Origin: an uncultured Oscillospiraceae bacterium
GTDB lineage: Bacteria > Bacillota > Clostridia > Oscillospirales > Oscillospiraceae
Reading direction: 5' to 3'
Length of the DNA stretch: 8,258 nt
NCBI GenBank assembly: GCA_934659475.1
Contig: CAKUHX010000067.1
Span: 1 to 8,258, forward strand
Shown here: positions 1-6,379 of the stretch, piece after piece
Layout: each line of letters begins with the position of its first letter
Numbering within the stretch: position 1 is the stretch's first letter
The notes under the pieces: model-generated
Database searches by the model: none
What the model saw: only the letters and a program-made list of their open reading frames with translations
Told to the model about the DNA's origin: nothing
Program-made: the position numbers and the translations under genes

Positions 1-923
1 TACAGGAAGTTGTACACGTCGGCATCGGACACGTCGTCACGGGCGATGACCACAGCGCCAACGGCCACGGTGGTCACATCCCCGGTCAGCTTATAGGCTT
101 CCTTGACGGTGTCGCTCATGGTGTAAGCGCTGTAGTAGGGGGACTCGGCGACCAGAGCGTCGATGTGCTCCTGATCCAGGCCGACCAGGTAGACCTGCTT
201 GGTGGCGGCCAGAGAGGTGATGGCGGTGGTGGGGGCGCCGGCGACCACGAAAGCGGCGTCGATCTTGCCGTCCTGCAGGGCCTCGGCGGAGTCGCCGAAG
301 GACTGGTAGGTGGCGTTGATCTTGGTGAACTTGCCGTCCTTGTCAATATCGCCGATGCCATAGGCATTCAGAACGTCCATGGCGTTGAAGTACACGCCGG
401 AGCCGGCGGCGCCCACGGACACGCTCTTGCCCTCCAGGTCAGCCACGGTCTTGATATTGGGGTCCAGGGTGACGATCTGCACCTGCTCCATGTACAGGTT
501 GGCCACGGTGGAGAAGCAGTCCACCTTCTCGTCGAACAGGCGGGTGCCCTCATAGGCATAGGCGCCCACGTCGGTCTGCACGAAGCCCAGCTGGGCATCG
601 CCGTCCTGCATGACCTCGATGTTGGCCTTGGAGCCGCCGGAGGTGATGGCGGTCACCTTGGTGCTGGTGGTCTCGCCGATCTTGCCGGCCAGAACGCCGC
701 CGAAGCCGTAGTAAGTACCCTGATCGCCGCCGGTGGTGAAGATCAGGTCGGTGCCGCCGTCCTTGGGCTTCAGGCCGTCCTCGGTGACACTACTGGTGCC
801 GCCGCTGGAAACGCCGCCGGAGACGGCGCCGCTCTTGTCGGGCCCATCCTTCTTGCCGCAGCCGGTCAGGGCCAGGCTGAGCACCATGACGACAGACAGG
901 GCCAGAGCCAGTTTCTTTTTCAT
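1..923 (-). CDS. TAXI-family TRAP transporter solute-binding lipoprotein (partial, C-terminus beyond the left edge)
   Basis: Extracytoplasmic substrate-binding subunit of a TAXI-type TRAP transporter, which delivers small organic acids or similar solutes to a membrane permease. 307 codons are present and the gene is cut by the window edge. The protein starts MKKKLALALS and has a lipoprotein signal peptide with lipobox LTGC (Cys22), followed by a Gly/Ser-rich linker. The mature part has the hallmark FTTGGDQGTYYGFGGVLA near residue 65, then VTAITSGGSKANIEVMQDGD, FVQTDVGAYAYEGT, VSVGAAGSGVY and DAAFVVAGAPTTA, all typical of the family. I chose the ATG at 923 because GGAGG lies 8 nt upstream. The in-frame ATG at 929 is only about 2 nt from GGAGG. 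The substrate cannot be told from sequence. The fused TRAP permease gene would be expected further left. It has its own promoter and looks unrelated to the CRISPR genes. Confidence 0.93.
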   Translation of the reverse strand, partial: MKKKLALALSVVMVLSLALTGCGKKDGPDKSGAVSGGVSSGGTSSVTEDGLKPKDGGTDLIFTTGGDQGTYYGFGGVLAGKIGETTSTKVTAITSGGSKANIEVMQDGDAQLGFVQTDVGAYAYEGTRLFDEKVDCFSTVANLYMEQVQIVTLDPNIKTVADLEGKSVSVGAAGSGVYFNAMDVLNAYGIGDIDKDGKFTKINATYQSFGDSAEALQDGKIDAAFVVAGAPTTAITSLAATKQVYLVGLDQEHIDALVAESPYYSAYTMSDTVKEAYKLTGDVTTVAVGAVVIARDDVSDADVYNFL

Positions 924-1106
924 TTTCATATCCTCCATTTTCAATTTTTCGTCCGGCACCGTTTCCAGAGTCCGGGCAGTCCGAGCCTCTCCTCTTCCGG
1001 CAGCCAACAAATGGCCGAAGCCATCCGCCCTGCCAAACTCTGCCCTGGATCTCTCTCCGGTCCCGTTCGATCTTCGGCATGCCGCGGAAACGCGGCTGTC
1101 GAATTT

Positions 1107-1145
1107 TACAGGCTTTATTTGTGATGGTCACAAGTAAATCCTGTA
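1107..1145. promoter_or_regulatory. 39-bp near-perfect dyad in the TAXI gene leader
   Basis: An inverted repeat centred on base 1126, with core TTGTGA-TGG-TCACAA and outer arms TACAGG...CCTGTA. Of the 18 pairs around the 3-nt centre, 16 are Watson-Crick; the exceptions are T1118/G1134 and C1113/T1139. It lies about 12 bases downstream of the -10 box at 1157-1162, so it covers the start of the transcript. Either an operator for a dimeric regulator or a strong 5'-UTR hairpin would fit. I do not recognise the regulator. Confidence 0.7.
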
Positions 1146-1156
1146 TTGTGGGTGTT

Positions 1157-1185
1157 ATTATAGCGCAAAGAGCGCAGAAAAGCAA
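1157..1185 (-). promoter_or_regulatory. Promoter of the TAXI lipoprotein gene
   Basis: On the minus strand there is a TTGCTT -35 (1180-1185), a 17-nt spacer and a perfect TATAAT -10 (1157-1162). Transcription would start near 1150, giving a 5' leader of about 225 nt before the ATG at 923. That leader is long for a simple gene. It contains the dyad at 1107-1145 and a small GCCGCG/CGCGGC hairpin near 1081-1096. I recognise no known riboswitch in it. Confidence 0.75.
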
Positions 1186-1442
1186 TAGAGCTTTCCCGCT
1201 TTGTTTCGCCAAATTGATGTTTTGCACAAAATTCATCTTTCTTCCATTTTTCTTTTGCCTGTTTTGCTTATTTCCGTTATTTTTTTAACTTTTATTTCCG
1301 GCGCTGTGCCGCTATCGGGGGGTCCTGTTCAAGATCTCTCTCACCTTTTCGTGCACTTTTTCTTTCATTTCTCTTCATATTTTTTCGTTATGAAAGATTT
1401 ATTTCGTACCTGTCCCCGGACCTTCGCCCTCCTGGAGCATAT
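1186..1442. other. AT-rich intergenic gap with no gene
   Basis: The stretch between the TAXI promoter and the kinase terminator is pyrimidine-rich on the plus strand, with many T tracts. It has a much lower GC content than its surroundings. The plus-strand reading frame that crosses it continues through the opposite strand of the kinase gene and is not credible as a protein. I see no RNA gene, repeat or transposon remnant. Confidence 0.6.
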
Positions 1443-1473
1443 AAAAAGAGCACGGTCTTTCACAAGACCGTGC
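1443..1473 (-). terminator. Intrinsic terminator after the PIN-kinase gene
   Basis: A perfect 10-bp stem, GCACGGTCTT (1450-1459) with AAGACCGTGC (1464-1473) and a 4-nt loop. On the minus strand it is followed by TC and a run of five T. It sits about 20 nt past the kinase stop codon. Confidence 0.88.
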
Positions 1474-1494
1474 CCCGGCCGGCTGCGCCGGTCC

Positions 1495-3363
1495 TTAGAC
1501 TGCGACGCCGCCGAAGTAGCCCGTGCCGCTCTGCATCCGCCGCCGCTTCCGGCATTCAGGGCAGCGGCGGGGGACTTCCAGGCCCTTCCGCAGATACCCG
1601 TCCCGCTCGGGCTCCGTGATGTCGAAGGCGGCCCCGCACTCCACGCAGGTGCGGTGCTCCCACACCCTTCCCATCTCCTTCGGCGCCCGTTTTCCCCGGG
1701 CGGGGAAGATCAGCGCCGACTGGGGATCTGTGAGTTTGCCGCTCTGGAGCAGGCTGCGGTAGTAGCGGAACGCCTCCAGCCACCGCCAGCAGCCGTATCG
1801 CGTCTGCTCCCCGCTGTGCTGGCCGTCCCGGCGGAAGGTCTCGCAGAAGAGCTCCTTGAGGTAGTGGGGCAGGTGGCTCCACTGGAGCCTTCCGTCCCCC
1901 TCAGGCACCCTCTCCGCGGGGTACTTGGCGCAGGGGTAGGGGAAGTCCATGGCCCGGATCGCCTGGCCCATGTCGTCCTCCTCCCCGCCGTAGGGGAAGC
2001 TGCCCGGCAGCATCAGCAGGAACAGCAGGGTGGCCACCCCGAACATCTCGTTCCCCCTTGTCCGCAGCACGGCCCCAAGGTCCCGGCCCTGCAGCTCGGG
2101 GGCGGTGAAGCTCACCGTTCCCCCGGGGCAGGGGCAGCCGCCGATCTGGCAGCTGTCGCAGTCCACGAACCACACCTCGGTGGGGGAGGCCACCAGGATG
2201 TTCCGCAGGTCGAGGTCCCCCAGAAGGACCCGCTTCTCGTGCAGGGCGCTGAGCTTTTCCAGGATGGTGATGGTCAGCTGCACCATGTCCTCCTTCTTCC
2301 AGCAGGGGAAGACGGCCTCCAGCGCGGAGCGGCTGAGCAGGATCTGCCGCAGCTCCACCCCCCGGGCCCGCTGCATCCGGCAGCCCACGAAGTTCCCCGC
2401 TTCGTCCCGCAGCAGCTCCTGGGGCCAGCACACCCCTTCGCACTCCATGGGCTCCGCCACCATGCGCGCCAGCTTGTCCCGGCGGCCCACCGTCAGCTTG
2501 CTGCTGTGGTAGATCTTTGCCACCGTGCCGTCGCCCAGGTCGTAGATGGTGCCCTCACTGCCCACTGCCAGTCTGCCGCCCAGGCGCAGGGGCGTGCTGC
2601 CGAACACCCGGCTGCCGCTGGAGGGGACCCGGGACACCGGCAGCGGCGTGGGGTCCGGGGGGATCAGCGTCTCCGCCGCCCGCAGGTCCAGGGCGATGCG
2701 GCTGACGGAGCGGGGCACGGAGTGCTTTCCCGCGCTGTAGGGAGTCATGTAGCCGTAGCGGTTGATGCGCTCCACCACCAGGTGGTTGTTCCCGCCGAAG
2801 GGCAGGTCGTTGAGCTTTTGCAGGTACTGGGTGCGGGCGTTGCTCTGGGTAAAGACCAGAACGGGCGTCCTGTGCAGCAGCAGCGCCGCGTGGGTGACCA
2901 GCTGCTGTCCGCAGGAGGGCTCGCCGGTCTCCCCGCAGACGGTCACAAGGCCCTCCGCTGTCCCCTCTGTCAGGATCCGCTCCGCCGCGTCGATCTGCCC
3001 GGCCAGCTCCGGCTGGCTCTCCCGCAGGGCGCGCAGCTCGCCGGGGACGCCGGAGGAGACGAACAGCCGCTTCCCGTTCTGCCGCAGCAGCGGCTTCAGG
3101 CGCTCCATGAATTCCGGGAACTGCCGGTGGACCATGGCGCTGGTGTCCACCAGGAAGGTGCAGCGGGCCGTCTGCTGCTCCAGATTTTTCTGCCCCCGGC
3201 GCTGGATGTCCGCCAGGTACTCTCGCAGCAGTTCTGTGTTCTCCCGGGTCAGAAGCCCGTCCTCCGTCTGCATCCCGCTCTGGCCCAGCAGGGCGGGCAT
3301 CTCCTCCTCGCGGACCCTCAGAGTCTGGGCGGCCTGCCGGATGGTCATCATTTCAGTGTTCAT
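1495..3363 (-). CDS. PIN-like / protein kinase / zinc-ribbon fusion protein
   Basis: A 622-residue soluble protein with three recognisable parts. Residues about 65-185 look like a PIN-type nuclease domain (FLVDTSAM with Asp73, VPGEL with Glu109). The usual late TQD motif reads TQSN, so catalysis is uncertain. Residues about 258-540 form a divergent protein kinase: glycine loop LGGRLAVGSEGTIYDL, Lys283 in VAKIY, catalytic loop LGDLDLRNIL (Asp383, Asn388), metal site VDCDSCQI (Asp401/Asp403) and activation segment GTVSFTAPEL. The LGD-for-HRD and DxD-for-DFG changes are usual in bacterial kinases of the TerY-associated group. The C-terminus (573-607) is a zinc ribbon with Cys573, Cys576, Cys601 and Cys604 and the motif GLEVPRRCPECR. 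The start ATG follows GAGGA. No phosphatase or vWA partner is visible, and targets are unknown. Its place beside a CRISPR module may be chance or a defence-island link. Confidence 0.85.
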   Translation of the reverse strand: MNTEMMTIRQAAQTLRVREEEMPALLGQSGMQTEDGLLTRENTELLREYLADIQRRGQKNLEQQTARCTFLVDTSAMVHRQFPEFMERLKPLLRQNGKRLFVSSGVPGELRALRESQPELAGQIDAAERILTEGTAEGLVTVCGETGEPSCGQQLVTHAALLLHRTPVLVFTQSNARTQYLQKLNDLPFGGNNHLVVERINRYGYMTPYSAGKHSVPRSVSRIALDLRAAETLIPPDPTPLPVSRVPSSGSRVFGSTPLRLGGRLAVGSEGTIYDLGDGTVAKIYHSSKLTVGRRDKLARMVAEPMECEGVCWPQELLRDEAGNFVGCRMQRARGVELRQILLSRSALEAVFPCWKKEDMVQLTITILEKLSALHEKRVLLGDLDLRNILVASPTEVWFVDCDSCQIGGCPCPGGTVSFTAPELQGRDLGAVLRTRGNEMFGVATLLFLLMLPGSFPYGGEEDDMGQAIRAMDFPYPCAKYPAERVPEGDGRLQWSHLPHYLKELFCETFRRDGQHSGEQTRYGCWRWLEAFRYYRSLLQSGKLTDPQSALIFPARGKRAPKEMGRVWEHRTCVECGAAFDITEPERDGYLRKGLEVPRRCPECRKRRRMQSGTGYFGGVAV

Positions 3364-3471
3364 TTTTCTTCCTCGCTTTCTTTTTTCAGTGGTTTGCCCC
3401 AGTGGATGGGGCTCGTATGGCTCTCAGGGGCGGCGCGCCTGTCCGGGCGCCGCTCTGTCTGCTTCCACAGT

Positions 3472-3500
3472 GTTATCGGCCGGGACACGGACTTTTTCAG
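3472..3500 (-). promoter_or_regulatory. Possible promoter of the PIN-kinase gene
   Basis: On the minus strand there is CTGAAA (3495-3500), a 17-nt spacer and GATAAC (3472-3477), about 110 nt upstream of the kinase ATG. Both boxes are imperfect. The leader between them and the gene carries a 7-bp GC hairpin (3430-3436 with 3447-3453). The rest of the 3364-3579 gap holds no convincing gene. A 71-codon minus-strand frame there is rich in Arg, Pro and Lys and has no recognisable motif. Confidence 0.3.
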
Positions 3501-3579
3501 GGGCGGAAAAAATTTTTTTCTCTCCCCCCGTATACCGGCGGCAGGACTTGCAAAGGCACCCCGGACGTGGTACATCAGT

Positions 3580-3670
3580 GATACCCCTTACGGGGACGAA
3601 AACAGCATCTCATCAGTGGGAAGTGCTTCGACCTTGATACAGTTCAGGCCCCTTACGGGGACGGCAAAAG
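3580..3670 (+). CRISPR. One-spacer CRISPR-like mini-array
   Basis: Two copies of CCCCTTACGGGGAC lie 65 bp apart (3584-3597 and 3649-3662). The second copy carries the same left flank as the main array, GATACAG plus six bases before the stem. The first has a shortened left side (GATA directly before the stem) but ends in ACGAAAAC, a canonical type III-A-like 5' handle. The second ends ACGGCAAAAG. The intervening spacer is about 32 nt (3604-3635). Both copies use TTAC in the loop where the main array uses TCAC. The second repeat abuts a strong terminator, so a plus-strand transcript would be repeat-spacer-repeat-terminator. It could be a relic array or a dedicated single-guide RNA gene. Confidence 0.72.
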
Positions 3671-3710
3671 GAGAGCGTCACACAAGATCTTTGTGTGATG
3701 CTCTCCTTTT
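3670..3710. terminator. Strong two-way terminator between mini-array and cas operon
   Basis: A 16-bp stem with one G-T wobble (3670-3685 with 3690-3705) and loop GATC. It is followed by TTTTT on the plus strand and TTTT on the minus strand. It would end both the mini-array transcript and the minus-strand operon whose last gene stops at 3727. Confidence 0.88.
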
Positions 3711-3726
3711 TCTGTGACAGGGCGGC

Positions 3727-4083
3727 TCACAGCCGCCGCTTTTGGATGTCCAGGCGCAGAAGCTGCTCCCACCCCCCGTGGACGTAGGCGAACTCCTGCT
3801 CCCGCCGCCCGTCGGGCAGGATGCGGAAGCGCCCGGTGGCCCTGCGCTGGTTCACCGCGCACAGCACCGGCTTTCCCTGGGCCAGGGCCAGCAGCTTCTC
3901 CAGCAGTTCCGGCGGCAGCACGGCTGCCACGGCGTCCGCCCGCCGCACCAGCGGCGCCAGCCGGGCCACATCGGTCACCGTCTCCTGCCAGGGCAGCAGC
4001 TGGGCGCCGCCCATGATGCGGTCCAGGTCGGCGCGCTGCTCCGGCGTCATCTCATGCCGGGACACCCAGAGCACCTTCTTCAT
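3727..4083 (-). CDS. Small CRISPR-associated protein, Csx15/Csx20-like (candidate ring nuclease)
   Basis: A 118-residue soluble protein with a predicted small Rossmann-like fold. The first strand and loop are KKVLWVSRHEMTPEQRADL, then an alternating helix/strand pattern (ADAVAAVLPPELLEKLLALA, KPVLCAVNQRR) and a C-terminal VHGGWEQLLRLDI. The N-terminal pattern of a strand, then S-x-H, then T-x-x-Q resembles the small Csx15/Csx20 proteins of type III loci, which have been linked to turnover of cyclic oligoadenylate. That assignment is by eye and not certain. The ATG at 4083 has an extended Shine-Dalgarno sequence (AAGGAGGTGA) just upstream. A 95-nt gap with a strong terminator separates it from cas6, so it is probably expressed at a lower level by read-through or from a promoter I cannot identify. 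Confidence 0.62.
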   Translation of the reverse strand: MKKVLWVSRHEMTPEQRADLDRIMGGAQLLPWQETVTDVARLAPLVRRADAVAAVLPPELLEKLLALAQGKPVLCAVNQRRATGRFRILPDGRREQEFAYVHGGWEQLLRLDIQKRRL

Positions 4084-4148
4084 GCTCCTCACCTCCTTCG
4101 GTCGTTCTCTCACCATCCTATCGCCCCTTTTCCGGAAAAATTCAGGGC

Positions 4149-4180
4149 AAAAAGAGCGCCCCCGGCCGGGGGCGCTCTTT
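4149..4180 (-). terminator. Terminator directly after cas6 (30-nt perfect palindrome)
   Basis: Bases 4151-4180 form a perfect palindrome with arms AAAGAGCGCCCCCGG and its complement. On the minus strand the stem is followed by an uninterrupted T run (five T, counting the stem-end bases). It overlaps the cas6 stop codon by two bases. It would stop most transcripts before the small csx gene, acting as an attenuator inside the operon. Confidence 0.85.
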
Positions 4181-4925
4181 ATGACAGATGATCCATATGC
4201 TCCACGCCGCCCATGCCCAGCGTCGTCTTGATCCCAACGCCGGAAAAGGGCGCGAAGCACAGCAGGGCGTCCGCCAGTTCCCGGTGAAAGCCCTCCAGCC
4301 GGTTTTCCAGGGTCAGCTCCCCCACAAAGCCGGGGATGGGGCTGCCCTTCAGAACATAGTCCCGGCTGTACAGCCGAAAGCTGCGGGGACGCAACCCCGC
4401 AGCCAGCGCCTCCAGGCCCTGCCCGTCCTCGTCCTCGATGGGGCAGTCCAGGATGCAGCCGTTCCACTTTTTGATCAGGCTCTGCACGATCAGCCGCGCC
4501 GTGGGCAGTGGCAGATACTGCCCCCTGCTTTTGAAGCAGGCCGCCGTGACAAAGCGCAGCCGCTGGAGGGGCTCCGCCCCCGCGGACAGGGCGAACAGCC
4601 CGTCCACATCCCGGATCGTGCGGCAGTCGAGCCCCTCTGTCCGCAGCGTGACCCGGTCCCGCTCCAGCCGGACGCGGTCAAGGCGCTCCAGCACCGGTGC
4701 CAGCGCCTGCTCGCTCTCCTCCCCCAGCAGGCTGACGGTCCACCGCAGGGTCTGCCCCGTGCCGGTCAAATACTGGCTCACCGGCGTCACCCCGTCCCGG
4801 TGGGCCCGGCTGGCAAAGTCCCCGGGCGTCTGGGCCAGCAGCGCGGCGTACAGCCGATAGGCCCACTCCGGCTGCGGCCGGCACGGCTGCTCCGGGCACA
4901 GGGTCAGTTGGTATTGGGTCAGCAT
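4179..4925 (-). CDS. cas6: CRISPR pre-crRNA endoribonuclease Cas6
   Basis: Cuts the CRISPR transcript within each repeat, leaving the 8-nt repeat-derived handle at the 5' end of crRNAs. At 248 residues it is a normal length for the family. The C-terminal glycine-rich signature is clear: FSGVGIKTTLGMGGV (residues 227-241). Earlier features also fit: His42 in SRAHRDGVTPVSQYL at the usual place of the catalytic histidine, FVTAACFKSRGQYLPLP (125-141), and two ferredoxin-like halves. The ATG at 4925 overlaps the preceding sigma-like gene by 7 nt, with GGGAG 8 nt upstream, so translation is coupled. Its substrate is very likely the GAT...CCCCTYACGGGGAC...AAC repeats on both sides. Cas10 and Csm genes are not in the window, so this Cas6 is split from its effector complex here or the complex lies beyond the right edge. 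Confidence 0.93.
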   Translation of the reverse strand: MLTQYQLTLCPEQPCRPQPEWAYRLYAALLAQTPGDFASRAHRDGVTPVSQYLTGTGQTLRWTVSLLGEESEQALAPVLERLDRVRLERDRVTLRTEGLDCRTIRDVDGLFALSAGAEPLQRLRFVTAACFKSRGQYLPLPTARLIVQSLIKKWNGCILDCPIEDEDGQGLEALAAGLRPRSFRLYSRDYVLKGSPIPGFVGELTLENRLEGFHRELADALLCFAPFSGVGIKTTLGMGGVEHMDHLS

Positions 4926-5734
4926 CGCAGCATCTCCCTGATCTTTTCTTTTTCCCGCTTATACCACTTGTATTGCTCGCTGCGGGCCGAGGCGCCCACC
5001 CGCTCGCCCCCGCATAGGCGCTTGTAGCTCAGGGACACATCCGCCGGAAGGGGGACCGGCGTCTCCGTATCCGTCCCCGCCCGCTGGGGCACCACGGCGG
5101 AGTAAGGCTTCAGGGGAGTCACAGCGATCTGTGGCCCCGTGCGGCAGATCTTTGCCATATAGTAGTCCAGATAGGGCAGCTTCATGGCCTGGAACACATC
5201 CCGCTCATGGAGAAAGGTGAGCGGCATGAGCTTAAGGGCCTGCGTCATGTCCTCGGTATAAAACAGGCGGAACCACTCCCGGCGCCGCTCGTTCGCCGCC
5301 TGCCCCTGATGGCGCTGGGCAAAATTCAGCACCTGCGCCGTCAGCTCCGCCAGGGGGGCCTCCGCCTCGCAGCGCAGCTCCGGACGTGTGTCGTCCGGGG
5401 CCGCGCAGATGTCTCCAAGGCTGGCGGTCTCCTCCTCCCCCACAGGCTGGTCCAGGCTGTCCACCTGCTGCGTGCGGCCCAGCAGGTCGTCGAAGCCGTC
5501 GTTCTTCCTGCGCCCGTAGACAAAGGCAAAGTAGTTGGAAAAGGGCCCCTTCTCAAGGGCGTAGTTGGTCAGAGTCTCCTGAAGGACGGACAGGAAGCGT
5601 TCGCTCCCGTCGTCATACAGATCGAAGGCGAACAGGAAGATCTCCCCCCGCAGGGCGTCCCGCCGATCCTCGCCCGCCTGCTTCCACCGGCGGACGGCCT
5701 CGTTCAGGCGCGCCTCTTTTTGTTTATCCCGCAT
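4919..5734 (-). CDS. Sigma-70-like protein embedded in the CRISPR operon
   Basis: A 271-residue protein with a sigma-70 region-2-like N-terminus. Residues 46-85 (RFLSVLQETLTNYALEKGPF, then SNYFAFVYGRRKNDGFDDLL) match the usual pattern of a helix, K-G-x-F-S-x-Y, then RR-x-x-D. After it comes VDSLDQPVGEEETASLGDIC (91-110), like the SLD-x-P linker of many sigma factors. The middle (130-192) is helical with REWFRLFYTE and HERDVF. The C-terminus (232-271) is basic and may be a degenerate helix-turn-helix. There is no signal peptide or membrane segment. It starts 15 nt after the CARF gene behind a weak GGGGGG ribosome site and overlaps cas6 by 7 nt. I infer a transcription factor tied to type III signalling. 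Alternatively it may be a structural relative that no longer binds RNA polymerase. The gene itself is certain. The sigma assignment is by pattern only. Confidence 0.68.
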   Translation of the reverse strand: MRDKQKEARLNEAVRRWKQAGEDRRDALRGEIFLFAFDLYDDGSERFLSVLQETLTNYALEKGPFSNYFAFVYGRRKNDGFDDLLGRTQQVDSLDQPVGEEETASLGDICAAPDDTRPELRCEAEAPLAELTAQVLNFAQRHQGQAANERRREWFRLFYTEDMTQALKLMPLTFLHERDVFQAMKLPYLDYYMAKICRTGPQIAVTPLKPYSAVVPQRAGTDTETPVPLPADVSLSYKRLCGGERVGASARSEQYKWYKREKEKIREMLRC

Positions 5735-5749
5735 GGCCGCCGCCCCCCT

Positions 5750-6379
5750 TTACAGGGAGAGGATCTCGTCCAGGGCCGCTCTGGGGTCCGCCGTTCCCCG
5801 CTGCACCAGAACGCGTACGATCTCCCCCAGCTGGAGCAGGGCCGTCTCGTCGTAGATCCGCGCCGTCCACCGCTCCGGCTCCTGTCCCCCGCTGCGGTCG
5901 ATCTGACCGTATACCACGCAGGAGATGGACGTATTCTTCTTCGCCTGATAGGCGTACTGCACCGCCATAAGGGTCACCTGAGAAAGGAGCTTCGTCCCGT
6001 AGGTGACGCAGACAAAAAGCTCGTCGTCGTCCTCCACGCAGGCGATCAGCCTTTGGAAGGCGGCGATCTGGGCCGCCACGCCCTCATCCGCCGGCGCGGG
6101 GATCGTCTCGATCTGGGGGCAGGGGCAGCCCTTCGTCCGGCACAGCCGCTCAAGCTCGTCCCGGAGCACCGCGCAGTTGCGCCGGCCGTCCTCACTGTCC
6201 GCGGCGATGGCCAGCAAACGGAACTCCTCCCCCGGCTGCACATAGCCGTTCACCGCCGCCAGAATGGGAAAGCTGGTGGGCCCGTCCATCTGCAGTCTGC
6301 TGTTGTCAACGGCCTGGTAGTGATACCGGCGCAGCTGCCCCTGCACCTGAAGGGGGATCACGGTGATAAACTTCTTCAA
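5750..6379 (-). CDS. Stand-alone CARF-domain protein (TM1812-like)
   Basis: A 209-residue CARF protein predicted to bind cyclic oligoadenylate made by Cas10. It opens with strand KKFITVIPLQ and the stretch YQAVDNSRL. The nucleotide-binding motif is LFVCVTYGTKLLSQVTLMAV (121-140, with Thr126-Lys130), followed by strand SCVVYGQI. This VTYGTK pattern is a variant of the DxTHG motif of TM1812/Csx2-type CARF proteins. The short tail (175-209) has no HEPN, HTH or PD-(D/E)xK motif, so it may be a sensor, a ring nuclease or a partner of a neighbour. I chose the TTG at 6379: GGAG lies 8 nt upstream, and TTGA overlaps the stop of the preceding gene exactly (TTG/TGA), a classic coupling arrangement. A reading frame open further upstream overlaps the previous gene heavily and lacks this signal. 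Confidence 0.83.
   Translation of the reverse strand: MKKFITVIPLQVQGQLRRYHYQAVDNSRLQMDGPTSFPILAAVNGYVQPGEEFRLLAIAADSEDGRRNCAVLRDELERLCRTKGCPCPQIETIPAPADEGVAAQIAAFQRLIACVEDDDELFVCVTYGTKLLSQVTLMAVQYAYQAKKNTSISCVVYGQIDRSGGQEPERWTARIYDETALLQLGEIVRVLVQRGTADPRAALDEILSL

Noticed and set aside
165..1124. 319-codon plus-strand open frame with many Gly, His and Val
   Set aside because: It is antisense to the TAXI lipoprotein, whose signal peptide, lipobox and family motifs are unmistakable.
924..1150. Riboswitch in the TAXI leader
   Set aside because: The leader is long enough, but apart from the dyad and a 6-bp hairpin I recognise no conserved riboswitch core.
790..1236. 148-codon minus-strand frame covering the TAXI leader
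   Set aside because: It overlaps the promoter and 5' region of the TAXI gene and the start of that gene in another frame. It has no ribosome site or recognisable domain.
1476..1492. Second GC hairpin beside the kinase terminator
   Set aside because: A short GC-rich self-complementary patch next to the stop codon with no T run. The neighbouring 10-bp stem explains termination.
3360..3575. 71-codon minus-strand frame upstream of the kinase gene
   Set aside because: Arg/Lys/Pro-rich with no motif, it ends on the kinase start and would begin inside the mini-array flank. A leader region is more likely.
1201..3717. 838-codon plus-strand open frame
   Set aside because: It is the mirror of the kinase gene in GC-rich DNA. 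Its composition is skewed to Ala, Pro, Gln, His and Gly without motifs, and it runs through the terminators and the mini-array.
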